Part shown: one piece after another, positions 1 to 5,769 of the stretch
Layout: each line of letters starts with the position of its first letter
Numbering within the stretch: position 1 is the first letter of the stretch
NCBI GenBank assembly: GCA_030621655.1
Contig: JAUXHH010000090.1
Location: 1-6,714 of the forward strand
Reading direction: 5' to 3'
Source of the DNA: Desulfobacterales bacterium
Lineage (GTDB): Bacteria; Desulfobacterota; Desulfobulbia; Desulfobulbales; BM004
DNA length: 6,714 bases
The notes under the pieces: generated by a model
Told to the model about the DNA's origin: nothing
What the model saw: only the letters and a program-made list of their open reading frames with translations
Databases searched by the model: none
Program-made: the position numbers and the translations under genes

Positions 1-884
1 GTGATTTCCACCGGAAGGCCGGCTGGGGATACGCCCTGTAGAATTTTATCCGCCAGACCGGCTGCCAACTCTCCTGTTCTGGACGCATTTTGGCCGTAGG
101 TAACCATCACACCGCCATCAGCCTGGGAGGTGCTTGAGCCCAACGGCAGCCCATGTTTTATTGCTGCATCAACGAATAATTTTGTATTTTTAACCAGAAA
201 ATGTGAATTTAATAACCATAGCGCATCAGTCTTGTCCGGTAATTTTTCAAAAAGAAGAGCCAGTTCTTTTTTATTATTCACCTCATGGACCGCCAATGTT
301 ACTCCAACCTTGTCAGCTGTCTGTTGCAGGCCTTGAAGGCTTTGAACCGTTGCCCTGTTTTTACTGTTGAATGGAACAGATATATTTTTTATATCAGGAG
401 CAATTTTTAAAAGCCAATCAAGAGCTTTACCGCTGTGGCCACCGACTTTGATTCCGGTAAGGTTGCCGCCGGGCTTCACCAGGCTCTGCACAATCCCGGA
501 CTCAACCGGATCAAAAACAGGGGCAAAGACAACCGGGATACCTGTCCCGGCTGTCATCTTCTTTGCTTTTCTTGTTGCGGGTGTTGTAATAGAAAAGATC
601 AGATCAACCTTCCGGTCGACAAATGATTGTAAATCATTTTCCAGATCAGACATCTTTGACCGCGAGCCATTATATATAAAGGTTATGTTTTTGCCTTCAG
701 TATAACCCGCCTCTGTTAAGCCCTTCTTAAAACCGAAGAAAATCTTATCAAGATATTCGTTGAAATTTACCACACCAACTGTATAGGTTTTGCTGCTCAA
801 TTCGTTCTTGCCGCATCCAGTGAGAACACAAATAAGCAACAGGGAAAAAAGCAGCAATATTCGACTGTTTCTTATTTTTTCCAT
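1..884 (-). CDS. ABC-type substrate-binding lipoprotein (ABC_sub_bind/TrpX-like family), C-terminus outside window
   Basis: The frame is open from ATG at 884 to base 1 (294 codons) and runs off the window, losing perhaps 30 residues judged by the 326-residue paralogue at 4408-5388. An in-frame TAA lies just upstream, so ATG 884 is the first possible ATG start. The N-terminus is a lipoprotein signal: a hydrophobic run at residues 9-20, then lipobox L21-T-G-C24, so the mature protein should be lipid-anchored outside the inner membrane. The fold is that of periplasmic binding proteins, with family-typical stretches such as TTPATRKAKK near residues 101-110 and a VTYG segment near 262-265. The ligand cannot be read from sequence; relatives are annotated for varied small molecules, including aromatic amino acids. 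It lies 24 bases after the hybrid kinase stop, with no promoter or terminator visible between, so it is probably co-transcribed. The ribosome site is weak. No permease or ATPase is visible on this side. Confidence 0.93.
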   Translation of the reverse strand, partial: MEKIRNSRILLLFSLLLICVLTGCGKNELSSKTYTVGVVNFNEYLDKIFFGFKKGLTEAGYTEGKNITFIYNGSRSKMSDLENDLQSFVDRKVDLIFSITTPATRKAKKMTAGTGIPVVFAPVFDPVESGIVQSLVKPGGNLTGIKVGGHSGKALDWLLKIAPDIKNISVPFNSKNRATVQSLQGLQQTADKVGVTLAVHEVNNKKELALLFEKLPDKTDALWLLNSHFLVKNTKLFVDAAIKHGLPLGSSTSQADGGVMVTYGQNASRTGELAAGLADKILQGVSPAGLPVEI

Positions 885-908
885 ACTTGTAAAGTAGTTA
901 TATTAACT

Positions 909-3551
909 CTAGCTGTCCAGCACTCGACGTATCCTACCAGCCAGATTCATAGGCGAAAGAGGTTTTTGCATAAAAATTTCCCCAGCTTGCAAGGCTCCCT
1001 GGTTGGCAATCATATCGCTTGTATACCCGGACATGAATATCACTTTTGTCTCCGGATATTTCTCCTTTACTGATCTGGCCAATTCACGGCCATTCATTCC
1101 CGGCATGACCATATCAGTTAATAACAGGTCGAATTGGGTATCAGGCCTCTCAATAAACTCGAGCACCTCTTCAGCACAGGTTGCATCTATAAGAGTATAA
1201 CCCAGGGGCTGCAAGGTATCTATGATTAAATCCAGGATCGATCTGTCATCGTCCACTACTAATAGCGTTTCATTTCCTTTAGGAGCCATGGCGGGAGCAA
1301 TAATCCTTGTTTTTTTTGCGCTTTCTCCGGTTGCAGGAAAATAAATTTTAAATGTTGTCCCCATATCCTGCTCACTGTAGACGAACACATGCCCCTTGTG
1401 TTGCTTGACAATCCCATAAACCGTTGCCAGACCCAGCCCGGTACCCTGCGATCCTTTGGTAGTAAAGAAAGGCTCAAAAATCTTCTCCTGCACTTCCCTG
1501 GTCATTCCCTTGCCGGAGTCAGTTATTGCCAGCATGACATATGGACCGGGGACAATACCCTCGTGACTTTTCGTATAATCATCATCCAGCACCACATTGG
1601 ATGTTTCAATATTGATACGACCACCTTCAGGCATGGCATCTCTGGCATTTATGACCAGATTCATCAATATCTGTTCTACCTGGCTTGGGTCAGCTTTAAT
1701 GTTGCCAACCTCTTTACCGGCATTAACCTCGAAATAAACGTCTTCTCCAATAATACGACCCAATAATTTAAGTACATCCTCTATAAGTTCATTGAGGTTG
1801 ACAACTTTCATTTCAAGGATTTGTTTGCGGCTGAAGGCAAGCAGTTTTCTCACGAGGATAGATGCCTTTTCTCCTGCCTCCCGGACGATCTTGAGATCCC
1901 TCCTTACAGGATGGCTCTCAGGTAGTTTTGTCAGGGCCAATTCACTAAAGCCGATGATAGCTGTTAAGATATTATTGAAATCATGGGCAACACCCCCTGC
2001 AAGCCGCCCTATGGATTCCATCTTCTGGGATTGATGCAACTGCTCCTCAAGTTGCCTGCTTTCTGTAATATCAATTGTATATTCAATGACCTGTTTCACC
2101 CTTCTCTGTTCATCAAAGATCGGATATCCATGCACCTCGAAAATTCGCGCCTCCCCGTCCTTGTAATGCGTATGGTGCAGGGTTACAGGCTTCAGCTTTT
2201 GTTTGATCTCCTTGATAGTGCAGGGATGATCTTTACAGTCGCATGGGTGATCCTGATGGTGGGTAAGAGAATAGCAGGTACTTTTTTCAGAAAGTTCACC
2301 AAAATTTGCGGCTGTATTTGCCAATTGAATAACGTAATTTTCCGCATCTATGACATAAAAAGGATGAGACAGCGACTCAATGGTGTTTGTTACCAACTCA
2401 TTCTGCCTGGCGGTCTCAGCTTCAGCAACCCTGCGCTCTTCAATTTCATTTTCCAGGTATTTGTTTATCTGATACAACTCTGCGGTGCGTTCTTCAATGC
2501 GCTGTTCCAATTCATCATGTGCTTTTTTCAGTTCCTGTTCAGCATGGAGCCGTTCTCTATTCTCCTTCTGCAGGACATGATTCCATTTATTAATCAGGAG
2601 TATCATGAACAGTGAACCGCCAATAATTGCCAATATCGCACTGATGGTTACATAGGCATATTTCGTGTTGAATTTAACAAACAGCGAACTGATATTACTT
2701 TCAGGCGTGGCAATAACAATAGACCATTTCTGATCAGCAATTCTGCTTGGATAGGAAGCTGCCAGAATTTCCTTTCCTTCAGGTGAAAGATATTGTGCCT
2801 GCAGTTCTCCTCCCGTCTGGGCTGTACTGATAAAGTTTCTGAAAGACTCGCTGATTTGGGACACATCCCCAATACTTGTACCTGTCTTATATTGGTGGTG
2901 GTAAAGAATATTGCTGTCTTCATCAATAACCCAGGTTCTGCTATCACCGCTTGATGCCGATGAGTGCCCTTCGATCAATTCATGCAGCTTAATCATGAAA
3001 AGAATAACCCCTCCAAAGGAATCATCATCTGAAAAAATAGGCATCGCAACGACGATCCCCTTGTCTTCCTTTTTATCCCCCGGCAAGTTAATAAATTCAA
3101 AAATCGGTGCCCGTTCATTCAGGACGACCGCCCTCATGAAATACTTGCGGTCGGAAAAATCCATCCCAAGAAATTGCGGGTTATTTAAGGCTGTTTTGAA
3201 GATGCCGTCAGCATTGATGAAACCTATGTCGTATATATAATGTTTTTTTACATGATTATAGGTTTGTGCCATAGCATCCTGAATATCTACAAGATCAAAA
3301 GTCTTAACAGCACACATGTTTGTCAGCAGGTCGAGTTCCCGAACCACTATGGCAAAATTGTCTTCAATGCCAATAGCAGTCTGCTTAACCAGCAGGCTCT
3401 GCTGTTGATTGTATTGTTGTTTGATCAGAACGAGTACTTCCTGGCGGGCGTGATGCAGGAGAAGTGATAATGCAACTATAACCAGAATGAAAAAGGCAGT
3501 AATTAAGGTGTAATATTTTTTAATTCTCTCTTGCATATCTGCTTTACGCAT
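909..3551 (-). CDS. Membrane-bound hybrid histidine kinase (dCache-PAS-HisKA-HATPase-REC)
   Basis: An 880-residue sensor kinase. A membrane segment at about residues 13-33 and another at about 299-320 flank a periplasmic double-Cache ligand domain (about 35-295, with the typical DFSDRKYF stretch at 131-138). A charged coiled coil follows (about 324-385), then a PAS domain (about 388-497) with an unusual Cys/His cluster (C426, C437, C439, C444). The HisKA dimerisation domain carries the phospho-accepting H523 in GGVAHDFNN. The ATPase domain has an N box (N631, N635, D638), G1 box DSGKGM at 678-683, F box FEPFFTTK at 692-699 and G2 box GTGLGLA at 703-709, so it looks active. The C-terminal receiver has acidic D767-769, phosphoacceptor D813, S841 and K863, all intact. 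There is no output domain, so phosphate must pass to another protein or the receiver acts back on the kinase. The start is uncertain: ATG 3551 or ATG 3536 (residue 6); neither has a good ribosome site. It sits 33 bases after the two-CW gene. Confidence 0.96.
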   Translation of the reverse strand: MRKADMQERIKKYYTLITAFFILVIVALSLLLHHARQEVLVLIKQQYNQQQSLLVKQTAIGIEDNFAIVVRELDLLTNMCAVKTFDLVDIQDAMAQTYNHVKKHYIYDIGFINADGIFKTALNNPQFLGMDFSDRKYFMRAVVLNERAPIFEFINLPGDKKEDKGIVVAMPIFSDDDSFGGVILFMIKLHELIEGHSSASSGDSRTWVIDEDSNILYHHQYKTGTSIGDVSQISESFRNFISTAQTGGELQAQYLSPEGKEILAASYPSRIADQKWSIVIATPESNISSLFVKFNTKYAYVTISAILAIIGGSLFMILLINKWNHVLQKENRERLHAEQELKKAHDELEQRIEERTAELYQINKYLENEIEERRVAEAETARQNELVTNTIESLSHPFYVIDAENYVIQLANTAANFGELSEKSTCYSLTHHQDHPCDCKDHPCTIKEIKQKLKPVTLHHTHYKDGEARIFEVHGYPIFDEQRRVKQVIEYTIDITESRQLEEQLHQSQKMESIGRLAGGVAHDFNNILTAIIGFSELALTKLPESHPVRRDLKIVREAGEKASILVRKLLAFSRKQILEMKVVNLNELIEDVLKLLGRIIGEDVYFEVNAGKEVGNIKADPSQVEQILMNLVINARDAMPEGGRINIETSNVVLDDDYTKSHEGIVPGPYVMLAITDSGKGMTREVQEKIFEPFFTTKGSQGTGLGLATVYGIVKQHKGHVFVYSEQDMGTTFKIYFPATGESAKKTRIIAPAMAPKGNETLLVVDDDRSILDLIIDTLQPLGYTLIDATCAEEVLEFIERPDTQFDLLLTDMVMPGMNGRELARSVKEKYPETKVIFMSGYTSDMIANQGALQAGEIFMQKPLSPMNLAGRIRRVLDS

Positions 3552-3584
3552 CTTTTCTATTTGCAGATTCTGGGGCAGATTCGC

Positions 3585-3890
3585 TTAGCCCTCACGTAAG
3601 CGCTTCATGAGGATAAGTGTTATCTCAAACTTATGCCCCTCTTCCTCCAGGACTTTCTGATAAAAATCACAATTCATGCAGGTGCCGTATTTTTGAGCAA
3701 ATTTACCCTGCACATCACCATTGCAAAATGTACCGGCTATGACCCAGCAAGCCCTTCCAGCCTGGGCGCCATTATGGACACCATTAAGCCTGCCCTCCGA
3801 GACAGTAGGACAAATCATATGACCGGATTTCTTAACATTTGGCCCGTAGCCGCATTTTTTATATTCCCAACAGTTAAGCCTTCTTTCCAT
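3585..3890 (-). CDS. Small two-CW domain cysteine protein
   Basis: A 101-residue soluble protein with seven cysteines (C7, C13, C27, C48, C56, C71, C74). Two Cys-Trp pairs, C7-W8 in NCWEYKKCG and C48-W49 in RACW, give the two-CW domain its name; the GTFC, QGKFAQK and CMNCDFYQKV stretches also fit that family. The cysteine spacing suggests metal or iron-sulfur binding, but this is inference and the family has no settled function known to me. I chose ATG 3890 because the domain begins at residue 6 and an AGG lies 10 bases upstream; a longer frame exists only from a TTG at 3923 with poor support. It is the first gene of the leftward cluster, 33 bases before the hybrid kinase, so a role in the same signalling pathway, perhaps redox or metal sensing, is plausible. 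There is no signal peptide or membrane segment. Confidence 0.85.
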   Translation of the reverse strand: MERRLNCWEYKKCGYGPNVKKSGHMICPTVSEGRLNGVHNGAQAGRACWVIAGTFCNGDVQGKFAQKYGTCMNCDFYQKVLEEEGHKFEITLILMKRLREG

Positions 3891-3995
3891 TTCTTTCTTA
3901 CCTGTTATATTTATTATCAGCAAAATACTGAATATGCATTCAAACCTTGTTGCTCAAAATCTGAAATGGTATTTACTTGAAATCATAGAATATAA

Positions 3996-4010
3996 TCAGC
4001 TAAAAGCTGA
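3996..4010. repeat. Short hairpin in the leader of the leftward operon
   Basis: TCAGCT-AAA-AGCTGA is a perfect 6-base inverted repeat with a 3-base centre. It lies downstream of the leftward promoter candidate and about 105 bases before ATG 3890, so it would be in the mRNA leader. No T tract follows, so it is not a convincing terminator. It may be a small regulatory hairpin or chance. Confidence 0.35.
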
Positions 4011-4038
4011 ATACATTTAATCAAAATATTGCGATTGG

Positions 4039-4067
4039 TATATATAATATGCAAAATATAATATCAA
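4039..4067 (-). promoter_or_regulatory. Candidate sigma70-type promoter for the leftward operon
   Basis: On the minus strand TTGATA (4067-4062) is followed after 17 bases by TATATA (4044-4039). The -35 matches 5 of 6 consensus bases and the -10 matches 4 of 6, at ideal spacing. A start near 4032 would give a leader of about 140 bases before ATG 3890. The 25-base palindrome ends three bases upstream of the -35, the usual place for an activator site. The region is AT-rich, so other -10-like hexamers exist nearby. Confidence 0.45.
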
Positions 4068-4070
4068 GTA

Positions 4071-4095
4071 AAATATACCACGTCGTGGTATATTT
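4071..4095. promoter_or_regulatory. Perfect 25-base palindrome, probable regulator binding site
   Basis: The left arm AAATATACCACG and its exact complement flank a single central T at 4083, giving 12 perfect base pairs on each side. Such odd-centred perfect symmetry is typical of an operator for a dimeric helix-turn-helix regulator. It lies directly upstream of the leftward -35 candidate. Its GC core CCAC-GTC-GTGG (4078-4088) recurs as CCAC-TTT-GTGG at 4302-4312. A terminator is unlikely because no gene reads into it and no T tract follows. The regulator is not identifiable from this window. Confidence 0.6.
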
Positions 4096-4130
4096 GGACG
4101 ACTTTACAGCCTGACAGTATTTCTACCTAG

Positions 4131-4268
4131 TTAATTGGTTTGACTTATAATGCGCTGTGTAGATATGCGAGGAAATTAGAAAAACAGGTCCGGCAAATTC
4201 ATGAATTTTCTCAACAGCAAACAGATATAACAGGGAACTCACTGGAACAAACTTCAGAATATATATAA
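4131..4268 (+). other. Short open frame with coding-like composition, possible gene remnant
   Basis: After an in-frame TAG at 4128 the frame stays open for 45 codons to TAA at 4266. It translates to a hydrophilic, helix-prone sequence including YARKLEKQVRQIHEFSQQQ, which resembles coiled-coil tails of signalling proteins rather than translated AT-rich spacer. There is no ATG start; a TTG at 4140 is the only plausible initiator near the beginning and no ribosome site precedes it. It may be the last remnant of a decayed gene or a chance frame. It is not assigned to a family. Confidence 0.2.
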
Positions 4269-4301
4269 TTATTGAAATATTTTTTTTATTCGCCCCATGT
4301 A

Positions 4302-4312
4302 CCACTTTGTGG
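4302..4312. promoter_or_regulatory. Second CCAC-N3-GTGG site, candidate operator
   Basis: CCAC-TTT-GTGG has the same arms and spacing as the core of the palindrome at 4071-4095. It overlaps the -35 position of the rightward promoter candidate, where a bound protein would be expected to repress. The outer arms of the large palindrome (AAATATA/TATATTT) are not kept here, so it would be a weaker site if it binds the same regulator. Confidence 0.4.
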
Positions 4313-4334
4313 CAATTGCACTATTAGCTATAAT
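4307..4334 (+). promoter_or_regulatory. Candidate sigma70-type promoter for the rightward cluster
   Basis: A perfect TATAAT -10 lies at 4329-4334. The 16-base spacing places TTGTGG (4307-4312) as a poor -35 (3 of 6 matches), and a T-rich run at 4281-4288 upstream could act as an UP element. A start near 4341 would give a leader of about 67 bases before ATG 4408. The weak -35 overlaps the CCAC-N3-GTGG site, consistent with regulated use. Confidence 0.45.
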
Positions 4335-4393
4335 TCATTACATTAGTATTAGGTATTTTTACTGTCATCTACCGGCGTCTATTGATAGTTAAC

Positions 4394-4400
4394 GAGGGAG
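4394..4400 (+). promoter_or_regulatory. Strong ribosome binding site of the rightward binding-protein gene
   Basis: GAGGGAG lies 7 bases before ATG 4408. It is clearly stronger than the sites before the other genes in the window and fixes the start of this gene. Confidence 0.75.
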
Positions 4401-4407
4401 CAATACT

Positions 4408-5388
4408 ATGGAAGAAAAATCTGTTTTTTCAAGGAGCCTTATACTGGTAATGGCTCTGATTACCATTGCACTCTGTTTGCTCTGGTCCTGCCAGCAAACA
4501 GAAGTAAGAAAGAAAAATTACCTGATAGGTATCATCAACCCTAATACAGGGACGCAGGATATTAACAACGGATTCATCCAGGAATTAAAAGAAAATGGAT
4601 TTGTTGAGGGAGAAAACACAACACTCTTAAGATATGACAGCAACTTTGAAATAGATGAGGTCATCCATGATATGGTTGCCCGAAATGTGGATTTGATCTT
4701 TACCGTCACTACTCCAGCAACTCGTAAAGCGAAAAAAGCGACCCAGGGAAAAAATATCCCCGTAGTATATGCAATGCAGGATCCTGTGGCGTCGGGAATT
4801 ATTACAAGCTTTACCCAACACGACGCCGACATCACCGGCGTCCAGATTCGCGGCAGTATCCCCAAAACCCTTGAATGGATGCTGACAGTTTCCCCTGGCA
4901 TTAAAAACCTTTTTGTTCCAGTCAAATACGATACCAAGGCTGCCAATCAGAGCCTGGAAGACCTGCAGAAATCTGCAACTACCCTGGGGGTCAAACTTTC
5001 CCTTGTAGAAGTAAATGATCAGTCGGAGCTTGATACCGCACTTGCAGCTATTCCTGAAGACGTTGATGGCATCTTCATTCTCTGTTCAATATTCATACAC
5101 TCAAATGTTGAGAAACTTGTCCAGGCAGCAATAGACAAAAAACTGCTTATCGGCTCAGGTGCGGCACAAAGTGATCGCGGTGTAACCATTTCCTACGGCA
5201 TGGTTGCCGAAAAGACCGGCAGGCAGGCAGGTCGCCTGGCAAACCTGATCCTTCAAGGAAAAAATCCAGCCGATATTCCATCAGAGATTACTGAATTTTT
5301 CATTGGTGTAAATTTACAGACTGCCGAAGCAACCAATGTTGAAATTTCTGCTGAAGTTCTTCAACAGGCAGACATTATTATTCGTTAG
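4408..5388 (+). CDS. ABC-type substrate-binding lipoprotein (ABC_sub_bind/TrpX-like family), full length
   Basis: A complete 326-residue periplasmic binding protein, normal length for this family. The N-terminus has a basic start, a hydrophobic segment at residues 11-26 and a lipobox-like L25-W-S-C28; Trp at -2 is uncommon, but Cys followed by polar residues supports lipidation. The mature part begins a binding-protein fold with YLIGIINPNTG at 38-48, and shares DLIF-x-x-TTPATRKAKK (95-110) with the minus-strand paralogue that starts at 884. The second lobe has the ILQG (281-284) and GVNL (300-303) stretches typical of the family. The start is set by a strong ribosome site 7 bases upstream. 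It is the first gene of the rightward cluster, followed 15 bases later by a partial copy of the same family and then by a dCache sensor, with no permease or ATPase visible. I infer that it hands its ligand to the neighbouring sensor or to a transporter encoded elsewhere. Confidence 0.95.
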   Translation: MEEKSVFSRSLILVMALITIALCLLWSCQQTEVRKKNYLIGIINPNTGTQDINNGFIQELKENGFVEGENTTLLRYDSNFEIDEVIHDMVARNVDLIFTVTTPATRKAKKATQGKNIPVVYAMQDPVASGIITSFTQHDADITGVQIRGSIPKTLEWMLTVSPGIKNLFVPVKYDTKAANQSLEDLQKSATTLGVKLSLVEVNDQSELDTALAAIPEDVDGIFILCSIFIHSNVEKLVQAAIDKKLLIGSGAAQSDRGVTISYGMVAEKTGRQAGRLANLILQGKNPADIPSEITEFFIGVNLQTAEATNVEISAEVLQQADIIIR

Positions 5389-5403
5389 ACCGGATAAATT
5401 CTA

Positions 5404-5769
5404 ATGAGCAATGCGAAAAATATTGATGCTGTATTTCTGCTCCATTCGATTTTTGTTTCAACCAATACCGAGAAAATTGCCAATGAAGCTATTAAATATG
5501 GGTTGCCGGTCGGCGGAGGAACCTCTACCTACGCTAAGGGAGGTATGATTACCTACGGTGTGTTTGCCAAAGAAGTGGGCAAACAGGCAAGCCGCATGGG
5601 CAACCTGATCCTCCAAGGCACACAGGCAGGAGAAATCCCGACAGAGATAGCTGAGTTCTACATGGGTGTTAACTTGGAAGTCGCCCATAAGGCCGACATT
5701 ACAATACCTAGCGACATTCTCGTTCATGCTGATAACATAATTCCTTACAAAGGAAACTCCACGCAATGA
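5404..5769 (+). CDS. Stand-alone C-terminal fragment of a substrate-binding protein (ABC_sub_bind family)
   Basis: A 121-residue frame that aligns without gaps to about residues 213-325 of the preceding binding protein, close to half identical by eye (shared NLILQG, GVNL, EIAEF/EITEF). It lacks the first lobe, about 212 residues, including any signal peptide, so it cannot be exported by itself as a lipoprotein. It lies in the same reading frame as the upstream gene, separated from it by TAG and TAA stops. It also resembles the minus-strand copy (AIKYGLP versus AIKHGLP), so it is a third, diverged family member rather than a fresh repeat. Only a weak GGA precedes the start, so translation would rely on coupling to the upstream gene. 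Its stop overlaps the next start as ATGA. It may be a decayed tandem duplicate kept open by coupling; a functional fragment is possible but less likely. Confidence 0.8.
   Translation: MSNAKNIDAVFLLHSIFVSTNTEKIANEAIKYGLPVGGGTSTYAKGGMITYGVFAKEVGKQASRMGNLILQGTQAGEIPTEIAEFYMGVNLEVAHKADITIPSDILVHADNIIPYKGNSTQ

Larger units (their letters stand above)
3891..4407. other. Divergent AT-rich intergenic control region
   Basis: This 517-base stretch separates the two divergent clusters. It holds, from left to right, a short hairpin (3996-4010), a leftward promoter candidate (4039-4067), a perfect 25-base palindrome (4071-4095), a short open frame with coding-like composition (4131-4268), a T-rich run (4281-4288), a second CCAC-N3-GTGG site (4302-4312), a rightward promoter candidate (4307-4334) and the ribosome site of the rightward cluster (4394-4400). 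I see no RNA gene, riboswitch or terminator in it. A 9-base inverted pair, TTTACTTGA at 3972-3980 and its complement at 4064-4072, is also present, but it could be chance in such AT-rich DNA. Confidence 0.7.

Noticed and set aside
367..705. Plus-strand frame of 112 codons inside the first binding-protein gene
   Set aside because: It is antisense to the continuous lipoprotein frame that starts at 884 and has no domain or ribosome site.
1983..2615. A 210-codon plus-strand frame opposite the hybrid kinase
   Set aside because: It is antisense to well-conserved PAS, coiled-coil and HisKA coding sequence, and its product is rich in Phe, Leu and Cys without any recognisable domain.
3585..3923. A longer form of the two-CW protein from TTG at 3923
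   Set aside because: The extra 11 residues add nothing to the domain, the start is TTG without a ribosome site, and ATG 3890 has an AGG upstream and places the domain at the N-terminus.
4071..4095. Reading the 25-base palindrome as a rho-independent terminator
   Set aside because: No gene reads into it from either side, the stem is mostly A and T, and no T tract follows.
4123..4305. A 60-codon minus-strand frame in the intergenic region
   Set aside because: It overlaps the control sites, has no convincing ribosome site, and its residues reflect AT-rich DNA; it also covers the antisense of the more coding-like plus frame.
4518..4946. Minus-strand frame of 142 codons inside the second binding-protein gene
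   Set aside because: It mirrors conserved coding sequence of the full-length lipoprotein and shows no family features.
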